A stretch of 54,346 nucleotides of DNA from an alpha proteobacterium AAP81b. GTDB lineage: Bacteria > Pseudomonadota > Alphaproteobacteria > Sphingomonadales > Sphingomonadaceae. The position numbers and the translations under genes were made by a program. The notes under the pieces were generated by a model, which was given only the letters and a program-made list of their open reading frames with translations, was not told the origin of the DNA and searched no databases. The stretch covers positions 1 to 54,346 of the forward strand of contig LJHX01000024.1 in the NCBI GenBank assembly GCA_001295935.1. Direction: 5' to 3'. Shown here one piece after another: positions 46,585-54,346 of the stretch. The stretch's first letter is position 1. Each line of letters opens with the position of its first letter.

Positions 46585-49500
46585 GCGTCGTCTGCCTCTT
46601 CGTCGAGCGCCCGGTCGCGACGATCCTGCTCAGCTTCGCGATCGTTTTCGCCGGGCTGTTCGGCTATCGCCAGCTTGCCGTGTCGGCGCTTCCCGAAGTC
46701 GACCTGCCGACGATCCAGATCCAGGCGAGCCTGCCCGGCGCCAACCCCGGCGTCATGGCATCGTCGGTGGCGACGCCGATCGAGCGCCAGCTGTCGACGA
46801 TCGCCGGCATCGACCAGATCACCTCGACCTCGTCGGCGGGGTCGACCAACATCACCATCCAGTTTGAGCTCGATCGCGACATCGATTCGGCGGCACTGGA
46901 CGTCCAATCGGCCTTGTCGGCGGTGACCCGCCGGCTACCACGCGAGCTGCCGGCGCCGCCGACCTTCACCAAGGTCAACCCCGCCGACCAGCCGGTGCTG
47001 CTGCTCGTCGTCCAGGACAAGACGCGGCCGCTAAATGACCTGCAGACGCTCGTCGATACGCTGATGGTGCCGCGCGTCTCGACCCTGCCGGGGGCGGGGC
47101 AGGTGCAGACCTATGGCAGCCGGCGCTTCGCCATCCGCATCCAGTTCGATCCCGCCGCGCTGGCGGCGCGCGGCCTGACCATCGCCGATGTCTCGAATGC
47201 GGTGGCGGCGGCCAATAGCAACGCCCCCGTCGGCTCGATCACCGGCGGCGAGCGCAGCTATATCCTCGATGCCAGCGGCGTTCTCGAAGCCCCGAAGGAT
47301 TTTGCCGAGATCACCGTCGCGGCGGCCAATGGCCTGCCGGTGAAGCTCAAGGACCTCGCCAAGGTCTATTCGAGCTTCGAGCAGCTGCGCGGCGGCGCCA
47401 AGGTCAATGGCGAACCCTCGCTGATCGTCGCCGTCACCCGCCAGCCCGGCGCCAATGTCGTCAAGCTGGTCGACAGCGTGCTGGCGTCGCTGCCGGCGGT
47501 CAAGGAAGCGATGCCGCCGACGACGCGGATCTTCACCCTGGTCGACCGTTCGGAGTCGGTGCGCGATTCGGTTTTCGACGCGCAGATCACCCTCGTTGGC
47601 ACGGCGCTGCTCGTCATCCTCGTCATCTACCTCGTGCTCGGCGACGCGCGCGCGACCCTGGTGCCGGCGATCGTCCTGCCGATCGCCGCGGTCGGCACCT
47701 TTGCCGGCATGTATTTGTTCGGCTTCAACCTCGACAATCTGTCGCTGCTGGCGCTGACCCTGGCGACGGGCTTCGTCGTCGACGATGCCATCGTCGTGCT
47801 CGAGAATATCGTCCGCCATGTCGAGGATGGCGAGCGCCCGCGCGCCGCCGCGGTCACCGGCGCCAACGAAATCAGCTTCACCGTCATCTCGATCTCGGTC
47901 AGCCTCGTCGCCGTCTTCATCCCGCTGCTGTTCATGGGCGGCGTCATCGGCCGGCTGTTCTTCGAGTTCGCCGTGACCCTGACCATCGCCATCGTCGTTT
48001 CGGCGGTACTGTCGCTGACCTTGATCCCGATGATCGCGGCGCGGGTGCTCAAGGAAGGCCATCAGGAACCCAACAGTCGCGTCGCGCGCGCCTCGACGGC
48101 GGCCTTCGGCGGCATGCACCGCGCCTATATGCGCGGTTTCGACTGGACGGTGCGGCGGGCGCGGATCGTCGGCGTGCTGACAATCGTCTCGATCGGCGTC
48201 GCCGTCTGGGGCTTCATCGTCGTCCCCAAGGGCTTTTTCCCGACCGAGGATACCGGCACGATCTTCATCGGCACCGAGGCGCCCGCCGATATCAGCTATG
48301 ACGACATGCTGAAAAAGCAGGACGAAGTGGCGCGCATCGTCCGCGCCGACCCCGCCGTGCTGCGCGTCAATTCGGTCGTCGGCGGCGGCGAATCGTCCAA
48401 TCGCGGCCGCATGTTCGCACCGCTGAAGCCGCGCGCCGAGCGCGACCCCGCCGAGGTCGTCCAGGCGCGGCTGCGCAGGAAGCTCGCTAACATTCCGGGC
48501 TTCGCCGCCTATCCCAACATCCCGCAGAACCTCCAGCTCGGCGGCCGGGCGTCGTCGACCAACTACCAGTACACGCTGGCGGCGGTCGACAAGGAGACGC
48601 TCTACGAATATGCGCCGCGGCTCGAGGCGAAGCTGCGCGCGACGCCGGGGTTCGAGGATGTCTCGTCGGACTATCAGCGCGGCGCCCGCCAGGCCTTTGT
48701 CGAGATCGACCGCGACGCCGCCAGCCGGCTGGGCGTGCCCGTCGCCGCCATTCGTCAGACGATCTACGCCGCCTATGGCAACCAGCAGATTTCGAGCATC
48801 TACACCGATGTCGATACTTATCAGGTGATCATGGAGGTTGCCGAGGCCGACCAGCTGACCCCCGATGTCATCGGCCGGCTGCAGGTCCGCTCGGATGGCT
48901 CGAATGGCCTGCCGGCGACGCTGGTGCCGCTGTCGGCGGTGACGCGGGTGACGATCGGCGGCGCGCCGCTTGTTGTGGCCCACCAGAGCCAGCTGCCGGC
49001 GGTGACGATCTCGTTCAACCTCGCCAAGGGGGTGGCGCTCTCCCAGGCCAAGCCGCTGATCGAGGCGGCGGCGCAGGAACTCGGCCAGCCCGCCGCGGTC
49101 AACGGCGCCTTCGGCGGCAATGCCCAGCAGTTCGAAGCCTCGACGGCGTCGATGCCGATCCTGTTCCTGGCGGCGATCGTCGTCATCTACATCGTGCTGG
49201 GCGTGCTCTATGAAAGCTTCGCCCATCCGATCACCATTCTGAGTGGCCTGCCTGCCGCGGGCATCGGCGCCGTCGCATTCCTGACTTTGTTCGGCATGCC
49301 GCTCGACGTCATCGGCATCATCGGCGTCGTGCTGCTGATCGGCATCGTCAAGAAAAACGCCATCATGATGATCGACTTTGCGCTCGCCGGGCAGCGCGCC
49401 AATGGCTGGACGCCGGCGCACGCCATCCGCGAGGCCGCCTCGACGCGCTTCCGGCCGATCATGATGACGACCTTCGCCGCCATGGCCGGCGCGCTGCCGC

Positions 49501-49718
49501 TGGCGCTCGGGATCGGTGCGGGTGCCGAACTCCGCCAGCCGCTCGGCATCGCGGTGATGGGCGGGCTGCTCGTCAGCCAGGTGCTGACCCTGTTCATCAC
49601 GCCGGTCGTCTATCTCGGGATCGAGGGGCTTAACGCCCGCATCCGCTCGTGGCGCGGCGCCGCCGAGGTCAAGGCGCTGCCAGCGCCGGGGACGCCGGAC
49701 CGGGTGGCAGCGGAATAG
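46581..49718 (+). CDS. RND multidrug efflux permease (MdtB/MdtC- or MuxB-like)
   Basis: The 1045-residue protein, of standard RND length, has 12 helices and two large periplasmic loops. Characteristic segments are VERPVATILLSFAIVFAGL at the N-terminus, ASLPGANPGVMASSVATPIE, the proton-relay helix with GFVVDDAIVVLENIVRHVE (two adjacent Asp), and the matching region near GIVKKNAIMMIDFAL. It exports compounds in exchange for protons. Sequence features favour the MdtB/C-type branch over AcrB, but the substrate cannot be assigned. The adaptor gene is upstream and overlaps it. Confidence 0.95.
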   Translation: MSVVCLFVERPVATILLSFAIVFAGLFGYRQLAVSALPEVDLPTIQIQASLPGANPGVMASSVATPIERQLSTIAGIDQITSTSSAGSTNITIQFELDRDIDSAALDVQSALSAVTRRLPRELPAPPTFTKVNPADQPVLLLVVQDKTRPLNDLQTLVDTLMVPRVSTLPGAGQVQTYGSRRFAIRIQFDPAALAARGLTIADVSNAVAAANSNAPVGSITGGERSYILDASGVLEAPKDFAEITVAAANGLPVKLKDLAKVYSSFEQLRGGAKVNGEPSLIVAVTRQPGANVVKLVDSVLASLPAVKEAMPPTTRIFTLVDRSESVRDSVFDAQITLVGTALLVILVIYLVLGDARATLVPAIVLPIAAVGTFAGMYLFGFNLDNLSLLALTLATGFVVDDAIVVLENIVRHVEDGERPRAAAVTGANEISFTVISISVSLVAVFIPLLFMGGVIGRLFFEFAVTLTIAIVVSAVLSLTLIPMIAARVLKEGHQEPNSRVARASTAAFGGMHRAYMRGFDWTVRRARIVGVLTIVSIGVAVWGFIVVPKGFFPTEDTGTIFIGTEAPADISYDDMLKKQDEVARIVRADPAVLRVNSVVGGGESSNRGRMFAPLKPRAERDPAEVVQARLRRKLANIPGFAAYPNIPQNLQLGGRASSTNYQYTLAAVDKETLYEYAPRLEAKLRATPGFEDVSSDYQRGARQAFVEIDRDAASRLGVPVAAIRQTIYAAYGNQQISSIYTDVDTYQVIMEVAEADQLTPDVIGRLQVRSDGSNGLPATLVPLSAVTRVTIGGAPLVVAHQSQLPAVTISFNLAKGVALSQAKPLIEAAAQELGQPAAVNGAFGGNAQQFEASTASMPILFLAAIVVIYIVLGVLYESFAHPITILSGLPAAGIGAVAFLTLFGMPLDVIGIIGVVLLIGIVKKNAIMMIDFALAGQRANGWTPAHAIREAASTRFRPIMMTTFAAMAGALPLALGIGAGAELRQPLGIAVMGGLLVSQVLTLFITPVVYLGIEGLNARIRSWRGAAEVKALPAPGTPDRVAAE

Positions 49719-49730
49719 GGTTCCCAAACT

Positions 49731-49800
49731 CGCTCATGCCGAGCGAAGTCGAGGCACGTGGCGTGTTCGCGCGGTGCCTCGACTTCGCTCGGCATGAGCG
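49731..49800. repeat. Perfect 27-bp inverted repeat (dispersed palindromic element)
   Basis: The arms 49731-49757 and 49774-49800 are perfect reverse complements around a 16-nt loop. The core of each arm reads ATGCCGAGCGAAGTCGAGGC. One arm is found again, identical, inside mcr at 15896-15922. The element lies between the RND pump and the convergent ParA-like gene. It has no T-tract, so a terminator role would rely on the hairpin only. Confidence 0.95.
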
Positions 49801-49819
49801 GGTCCGAAGGCAATCGCCC

Positions 49820-50542
49820 TCAACCCGTCGTCAGCCCCCTTTCGACCTGCGCCCACAGCGCCGCCAGCGCCTTGCCGGCGGCCGACGTCGGCGCGGCGGC
49901 GAGCACCGGCGTCTGCGTCGCCGCCATCGTCTCGACCGCGGCGGCATAGGGGATGGTCAGCCGCTCCGGGCTGGCGGCGACGGTATCGCGGTGCAGCGTC
50001 TTGCGGCGGTCGACCATGGTGAACACCGGCAGCACCGCCGGCGCGCCACGGAAGCGTGCCAGATGCTCGACAAGCTGGTCATAGGCACGCACCGACAGCG
50101 GCGACGGCAGCATCGGCACGACGAGCAGATCGACCGCGCGGAACACCTGTTCGGCAAGCTCGGTCAGCCCCGGTGGGCAATCGAGGATGACGCGGTCATA
50201 ATCCTTGTCGAAGCCCTTGATGAGCTTCTTGAGGCGCTTGGCCTTGTCGTCCTCGACCAGCTGCTTTTCGAGATGGCGCAGCGACTTGTCGGCGGCGAGG
50301 ACATCGAGGCGGGGATAGTCGCTGGCCTGGACGAGCGGCGCCAGGTCGCCCTCGGCGATGCCCTTGCGCGCCGATCCGGCGGCGGCTGCGAGGCGCAGGG
50401 TGAAGGTCGCGGCGCCCTGGGTGTCGAGATCCCACAGCAATGTCCGCCGCGCCGACAGGGTGGCGGCGGCATGGGCGAGGTTGACGGCGAGCGCCGATTT
50501 GCCGACGCCGCCCTTGACGCTGAACACCGCCAGACTTTTCAC
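49820..50542 (-). CDS. ParA-family P-loop ATPase
   Basis: The protein has 240 residues from GTG 50542. It has the deviant Walker A FSVKGGVGKSALAVNLA with both lysines, LLWDLDTQGAATF (Walker A'), and VILDCPPGLTELAEQVF (Walker B). This is the ParA/Soj/MinD-like fold, and such proteins use ATP-dependent dimerisation to position DNA or large complexes. There is no partner parB gene and no plasmid features. It follows merR by 1 nt, so it belongs to the fabH-ihfA-merR strand group. The cargo is unknown. Confidence 0.88.
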   Translation of the reverse strand: MKSLAVFSVKGGVGKSALAVNLAHAAATLSARRTLLWDLDTQGAATFTLRLAAAAGSARKGIAEGDLAPLVQASDYPRLDVLAADKSLRHLEKQLVEDDKAKRLKKLIKGFDKDYDRVILDCPPGLTELAEQVFRAVDLLVVPMLPSPLSVRAYDQLVEHLARFRGAPAVLPVFTMVDRRKTLHRDTVAASPERLTIPYAAAVETMAATQTPVLAAAPTSAAGKALAALWAQVERGLTTG

Positions 50543-50543
50543 G

Positions 50544-50906
50544 TCAGGCGGCCAGCACCATCTTGAGGCGGTCGCGCATGGCACACAGCCGCGCCAGGCG
50601 GTCGTCGCCGGGTTCGACGCGCGGATCGGCGGGGCCGGCAACCCGCGCCGCCAGCGGCCGCTCGCGCGCCGCCAGCACCTGCTGGGCGCCGCGAATGGTC
50701 AGCCCCTCATCGTGCAGCATGGCGCGGATGTTTTCCAGCAGCGCCATGTCGGCCGGGCGATAATAGCGGCGATTGCCGCCACGCTTCAGCGGCTGCAATT
50801 GTTCAAAGCGCGTTTCCCAAAAGCGCAGCACGTGCTGCGGCACGCCGATCACCTCGGCGGCTTCGCTGATGGTGCGAAAGGCGCGATCGGACTTGTCGAC
50901 GCTCAC
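50544..50906 (-). CDS. MerR-family transcriptional regulator
   Basis: The 120-residue protein has a MerR helix-turn-helix: [23 protein letters not shown], then [21 protein letters not shown] and [23 protein letters not shown]. The C-terminal effector part is very short and contains a single Cys, so no ligand domain is evident. The gene overlaps the end of ihfA by 4 nt (ATGA). Small MerR proteins are regularly found after ihfA in alphaproteobacteria, which argues for a conserved but uncharacterised role. Confidence 0.92.
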   Translation of the reverse strand: MSVDKSDRAFRTISEAAEVIGVPQHVLRFWETRFEQLQPLKRGGNRRYYRPADMALLENIRAMLHDEGLTIRGAQQVLAARERPLAARVAGPADPRVEPGDDRLARLCAMRDRLKMVLAA

Positions 50907-51223
50907 GCCGGGGCGTCCGCGTTGATCGCTTCGCGCAGCAGCTGGCTGGGGCGGAAGGTCAGCACGGTGCGCGGCTCGATCGGCACTTCGACGCCGGTCT
51001 TGGGGTTGCGGCCGATGCGCAGGCCCTTGTTGCGCAGCACGAAGCTGCCGAAGGACGAGATCTTGACGTTATCGCCGGCGACGAGCGCCTCGCAGATCTG
51101 ATCGAGCACGGCTTCGACAAGCGCCGCCGATTCAGAGCGCGACAGGCCGATCTCACCATGGACGGCGTCGGCAAGGTCGGCGCGCGTCAGGCTGCCCGCG
51201 GCGATGCTTTCGGTCTTGGCCAT
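50903..51223 (-). CDS. ihfA: Integration host factor alpha subunit
   Basis: The 106-residue protein has the bacterial histone-like fold: [20 protein letters not shown], then [15 protein letters not shown] and the DNA-minor-groove arm [17 protein letters not shown] with the Pro-containing tip. IHF bends DNA at specific sites as a heterodimer with IhfB. Position in the plsX-fabH-ihfA-merR order supports ihfA over hup. It is also relevant to sigma-54 promoters, which often need IHF bending. Confidence 0.95.
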   Translation of the reverse strand: MAKTESIAAGSLTRADLADAVHGEIGLSRSESAALVEAVLDQICEALVAGDNVKISSFGSFVLRNKGLRIGRNPKTGVEVPIEPRTVLTFRPSQLLREAINADAPA

Positions 51224-51341
51224 CTTTATCCCCCAACGTCGTCTGTCGCCTGCTCGATCGCGACAGCTTAACGCACGATCGGCGCGATGCAATGCGTCGG
51301 TTCCGTGACAGCGCGCCAATTCCGACCGAATTGGCGCGAGC

Positions 51342-52313
51342 TTACCAGCGTACCGCCGCTGCGCCCCAAGTGAAGCCGCCGCCCATCGCCTCCAATAGCA
51401 ACAAATCACCGGTCTTGATACGGCCATCGCGAACGGCGGTATCGAGCGCCAGCGGCACCGACGCCGCCGAGGTGTTGGCGTGGGCATCGACGGTGACGAC
51501 GATGCGGCCGATCGGAAGGTCGAGCTTCTTGGCGGTTGCCTCGAGGATGCGGAAATTCGCCTGATGGGGAACGATCCAGGCGATATCGGCCGGCGTCAGG
51601 TCGATGGCGCCGAGCGTTTCGCCGACCACTGCAGCCAGGTTGACGACGGCATGGCGGAAGACCTCGCGGCCCTTCATGCGCAGCTTGCCGGTGGTGCCGG
51701 TCGATCCCGGGCCGCCATCGACGAACAGCAGATCGTTGTAGCGGCCGTCGCTGTGCAGGCGGTGGGCGAGGATGCCGCGATCGGTCGCCGCCCCGGTGCC
51801 GGTTTCGGCGCGCAGCACCACGGCGCCAGCGCCATCGCCGAACAGCACGCAAGTGGCACGATCTTCCCAGTCGAGCAGCCGCGAGAAGGTTTCGGCGCCG
51901 ATGACCAGCGCGTTGCGATGCGCGCCTGAGGTGATCAGCGCGTCGGCGACGGTCAGCGCATAGAGAAAGCCTGAGCAGACCGCGGCGATATCGAAGGCGA
52001 CGCCGTGCGTCATGCCAAGCTTCTTCTGAACGACGGTGGCGCACGCCGGAAAGGTCTGGTCGGGGGTGGCGGTGGCGACGACGATCAGGTCGACATCGGC
52101 GGCGGCGATGCCGGCGCTGGCCAGCGCGGCAACGGCGGCGGCGGTGGCGAGATCCGAGGTGAACTCGCCCTCGGCGGCGATGTGGCGCTGGCGGATGCCG
52201 GTGCGCTCGACGATCCATTCGTCGCTGGTCTCGACGCGCGCCGCCAGATCGGCGTTGCTGACGATGTTGGTCGGCAGATAGCCGCCGGTGCCGATGATGC
52301 GCGCCCGAATCAT
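51342..52313 (-). CDS. fabH: Beta-ketoacyl-ACP synthase III (FabH)
   Basis: The 323-residue protein carries the FabH catalytic triad: Cys113 in [11 protein letters not shown], His in [10 protein letters not shown], and Asn in [12 protein letters not shown]. It condenses acetyl-CoA with malonyl-ACP to start fatty-acid synthesis. ATG 52313 lies 7 nt after the plsX stop. It draws on the same malonyl pool that the malonyl-CoA reductase at 15871-19545 would consume. Confidence 0.97.
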   Translation of the reverse strand: MIRARIIGTGGYLPTNIVSNADLAARVETSDEWIVERTGIRQRHIAAEGEFTSDLATAAAVAALASAGIAAADVDLIVVATATPDQTFPACATVVQKKLGMTHGVAFDIAAVCSGFLYALTVADALITSGAHRNALVIGAETFSRLLDWEDRATCVLFGDGAGAVVLRAETGTGAATDRGILAHRLHSDGRYNDLLFVDGGPGSTGTTGKLRMKGREVFRHAVVNLAAVVGETLGAIDLTPADIAWIVPHQANFRILEATAKKLDLPIGRIVVTVDAHANTSAASVPLALDTAVRDGRIKTGDLLLLEAMGGGFTWGAAAVRW

Positions 52314-52320
52314 GTGCGGC

Positions 52321-53370
52321 TCACGAGGCCAGCGCCGGCGTCGAGCGGATTCGCGCCAGATCCTGGCTGATGCGGGTGCCGACATTGTCCACGACGAGAT
52401 CATGCGCCACGCCGATGGCATTGGCGATGCCGCGGACATTGGCGCTGCCATGGCTTTTGACGACGACGCCGTTCAGCCCCAGGAAAACCGCGCCATTATG
52501 GGCGTTGGGATCGAGGTGCGCGCGCAGCGCCCGCAGCGCACCGCGCGACAGCAGATACCCCAATTGCGTCAGCCACGACGAGCGAAAGGCCTGCGCCAGC
52601 AGCCCGGAAACCAGCCGCCCGGTGCCCTCGGCGGTCTTCAGCGCGATATTGCCCGAAAAACCATCGGTGACGATGACATCGACATGGCCCTGGCCGATCT
52701 TGTCACCTTCGACAAAGCCTTCGAAGGCCAGCGGCAGGTCGGTCGCGGCGCGCAGGATGGCGGCGGCATCGCGCAACTCGTCGGTGCCCTTCAGCTCCTC
52801 CTCGCCGATGTTGAGCAGCGCGACGCGCGGGCGTTCGAGGCCGAGCACCGTCCGCGCGAAGGCCGCGCCCATCACGGCGAACTGCACCAGATTGTCGGCA
52901 TCGCACTCGGTATTGGCGCCCAGATCGAGCATCACCGAATCATTGCGCAGGGTCGGCATCAGCGCCGCCAGCGCCGGGCGGTCGATGCCGTCGAGGGTGC
53001 GCAGGCCGAACAGCGCCATCGCCATCAGCGCGCCGGTATTGCCCGCGGAGACCGCGGCGTGCGCCTCGCCGTTCTTCACCGCGTCGATCGCCATGCCCAT
53101 CGACGAGGTCCGCGCGCGGCGCAGCGCATGCGCCGGCTTGTCGGTGCCGAGCACGACTTCGTCGGTGTGGCCGATGGTGGCGATCTTCGCCAGCCGCGGC
53201 GAGCGCGCCAGTTCGGCGCGGATGCGGGGTTCGGGGCCGTACAGCCGGAAGGCCAGCCGCGGATAGCGTTCCGAAGCGACCTCGGCGGCGGCGATCACCG
53301 CTTCCGGACCGGCATCACCGCCCATGACGTCGAGCGCGACGATCGGCGCCGCGACGGGTTTGACGATCAT
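52321..53370 (-). CDS. plsX: Phosphate acyltransferase PlsX
   Basis: The protein has 349 residues from ATG 53370; an in-frame ATG at 53391 is an alternative. It contains [52 protein letters not shown], and [18 protein letters not shown], all hallmarks of PlsX. It makes acyl-phosphate from acyl-ACP for phospholipid synthesis at the inner face of the membrane. It lies between rpmF and fabH in the usual alphaproteobacterial order. Confidence 0.97.
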   Translation of the reverse strand: MIVKPVAAPIVALDVMGGDAGPEAVIAAAEVASERYPRLAFRLYGPEPRIRAELARSPRLAKIATIGHTDEVVLGTDKPAHALRRARTSSMGMAIDAVKNGEAHAAVSAGNTGALMAMALFGLRTLDGIDRPALAALMPTLRNDSVMLDLGANTECDADNLVQFAVMGAAFARTVLGLERPRVALLNIGEEELKGTDELRDAAAILRAATDLPLAFEGFVEGDKIGQGHVDVIVTDGFSGNIALKTAEGTGRLVSGLLAQAFRSSWLTQLGYLLSRGALRALRAHLDPNAHNGAVFLGLNGVVVKSHGSANVRGIANAIGVAHDLVVDNVGTRISQDLARIRSTPALAS

Positions 53371-53411
53371 CGGACCCGCGCCTGCCCCCAAGGCCGCTCA
53401 GCCGACAGAAA

Positions 53412-53591
53412 TCAGGCCGAGATTTCGACGATTTCGCGCCCGTTGTAGTGGCCGCAGGCGTTGCAGAGATTGTGCGGCAGCTTGAGCTCGCCGCAGTTCG
53501 GGCACTCCTGGAACGCCACCGGCGTCAGGGCATGGTGGCTGCGGCGCATGTTGCGCTTGGAAGGCGAAGTCTTGCGTTTCGGAACGGCCAT
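53412..53591 (-). CDS. rpmF: 50S ribosomal protein L32
   Basis: The short protein of 59 residues begins [20 protein letters not shown] and contains the two zinc-ribbon pairs CPNC and CNAC, followed by [12 protein letters not shown]. The sequence, length and position before plsX identify L32, with the four-Cys form that binds zinc. It is part of the rpmF-plsX-fabH group, and the 233-nt gap upstream (to recN) holds its promoter, which is not resolved. Confidence 0.97.
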   Translation of the reverse strand: MAVPKRKTSPSKRNMRRSHHALTPVAFQECPNCGELKLPHNLCNACGHYNGREIVEISA

Positions 53592-53824
53592 GCGGCACCT
53601 GTCATCCTGTCGTGGCGCGGCGCGCCGTCATCATTGCTTCCGCCGAATGAGGCTGGCAGGCAGCCGGATACGTCGCTGCCCTGTCTCACGCGAAGCGGTG
53701 CCGTATAGGGATTTCCGCCGGCAGCGCAAGCCCAAAGCCCGGCGCCGGTCCCGCCGCGGCGCGGTGCTTTGCGCCCGCTTGTGGCGCTTTGCGCCAGCCG
53801 GTGGCGCCGGCTATCACTCGGCGC

Positions 53825-54346
53825 GTGCTGACCCTTCTCGACATCCGCAACGTCGTGCTGATCGAGGCACTGAGCCTCGACTTCGCCGCCGGCCTGTCGG
53901 TCCTGACCGGCGAAACCGGCGCCGGCAAGTCGATCCTGCTCGATGCGCTGGGGCTGGCGCTGGGGGCGCGCGCCGATGCGGGACTGGTCCGCGCCGGCAG
54001 CGAGGCGGCGCGGGTGGCGGCCGAATTCGACGTCGCCGCCGATCATCCGGCGCGGCTGTTGCTGGCGGCCAACGATATCGATTGCTACGGCCCGATCATC
54101 GTCCGCCGCCAGTTGAAGGCCGATGGCGGCAGCCGGGCGCATGTCAACGACCAGCCGGTCTCGGCGACCCTGCTGCGCGAAGTCGGCGCGGCGCTCGTCG
54201 AGATCCATGGCCAGAGCGACGATCGCGGCCTGCTGGCGGCGCGCGGCCATCGCGCGTTGCTCGATGGCTTCGGCGGGCTGGGGCGCGAGGTCGCCGCGGT
54301 GCGCGCCGCCTGGGCCGCCTGGAGCCGCGCCGGCGCCGCCGAAGCC
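53825..54346 (+). CDS. recN: DNA repair protein RecN (3' partial)
   Basis: The frame starts at GTG 53825 and runs to the window end, giving 174 residues of about 550. It has the SMC-like N-terminus LLDIRNVVLIEALSLDF, the Walker A GETGAGKSILLDALGLALG, and the conserved VEIHGQSDDRGLL segment. RecN acts at double-strand breaks to bring ends together. No good ribosome site precedes the GTG, so the start is tentative. It is divergent from rpmF. Confidence 0.95.
   Translation, partial: MLTLLDIRNVVLIEALSLDFAAGLSVLTGETGAGKSILLDALGLALGARADAGLVRAGSEAARVAAEFDVAADHPARLLLAANDIDCYGPIIVRRQLKADGGSRAHVNDQPVSATLLREVGAALVEIHGQSDDRGLLAARGHRALLDGFGGLGREVAAVRAAWAAWSRAGAAEA

Noticed and set aside
47031-49727. An 898-codon minus-strand frame opposite the RND permease
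   Set aside because: Its composition is Asp/Arg/Gly/Ala-rich as expected from an antisense frame, and the RND gene is unambiguous.
49649-50566. Plus-strand frame through the 27-bp inverted repeat and opposite the ParA-like gene
   Set aside because: The repeat is merely read through and the remainder is antisense to the ATPase gene.
53760-53805. Two close copies of GCTTTGCGCC upstream of recN
   Set aside because: They are too short and too few to call a regulatory or repeat element.

Overview
The window is very GC-rich and gene-dense and looks like the chromosome of an alphaproteobacterium of the order Sphingomonadales. Supporting signs are a V-type exosortase (XrtV) locus with a PEPxxWA-type sorting signal, GcrA, the rpmF-plsX-fabH-ihfA-merR order, and phaC divergent from an AlaC-type aminotransferase near hom-glpX-recJ-tRNA-Glu. 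The genus cannot be fixed from the sequence alone. No insertion sequence, prophage or CRISPR array was found.

Region 1 (1-10175) is an exopolysaccharide and protein-sorting locus. It holds an outer-membrane beta-barrel (cut by the window edge), a Wza-like export protein, a Wzz/GumC-like chain-length protein, a ParA/BY-kinase-like ATPase with an unusual Walker A, exosortase XrtV, EpsI, a small XrtV accessory protein on the opposite strand, a frameshifted polyprenyl-phosphate sugar-phosphate transferase, an acyltransferase, and a PEP-CTERM substrate gene behind a sigma-54-like promoter.

Region 2 (10360-19545) is the most striking part: two giant adjacent genes, 3 nt apart, encoding a trifunctional propionyl-CoA synthase and a bifunctional malonyl-CoA reductase. 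Together they convert malonyl-CoA to 3-hydroxypropionate and then to propionyl-CoA, the signature half of the 3-hydroxypropionate bicycle of Chloroflexus. A 27-bp dispersed repeat lies in frame inside the 5' end of the reductase gene, and a REPIN-like inverted pair follows the operon.

Region 3 (19758-29391) holds a ribbon-helix-helix/coiled-coil gene pair, an HWE histidine kinase, a TetR-controlled EmrAB-type efflux operon with a clear palindromic operator, an NTF2-like protein, and an NHL-repeat protein. It ends in a scar where a truncated molybdenum hydroxylase gene is joined to the 3' end of a glycosyltransferase gene, beside tRNA-Glu.

Region 4 (29481-38049) is housekeeping: recJ, glpX, hom and an AlaC-type aminotransferase. 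The hom/aminotransferase junction contains three extra genes, one of which may be a CNF1-like cysteine deamidase. Region 5 (38183-49718) carries phaC, a D-aminoacylase-like hydrolase, a Baeyer-Villiger-type monooxygenase behind a perfect palindrome, gcrA, a lone ABC-2 permease and an RND efflux pair. Region 6 (49731-54346) carries the dispersed inverted repeat, a ParA-like ATPase, merR, ihfA, fabH, plsX, rpmF and the start of recN.
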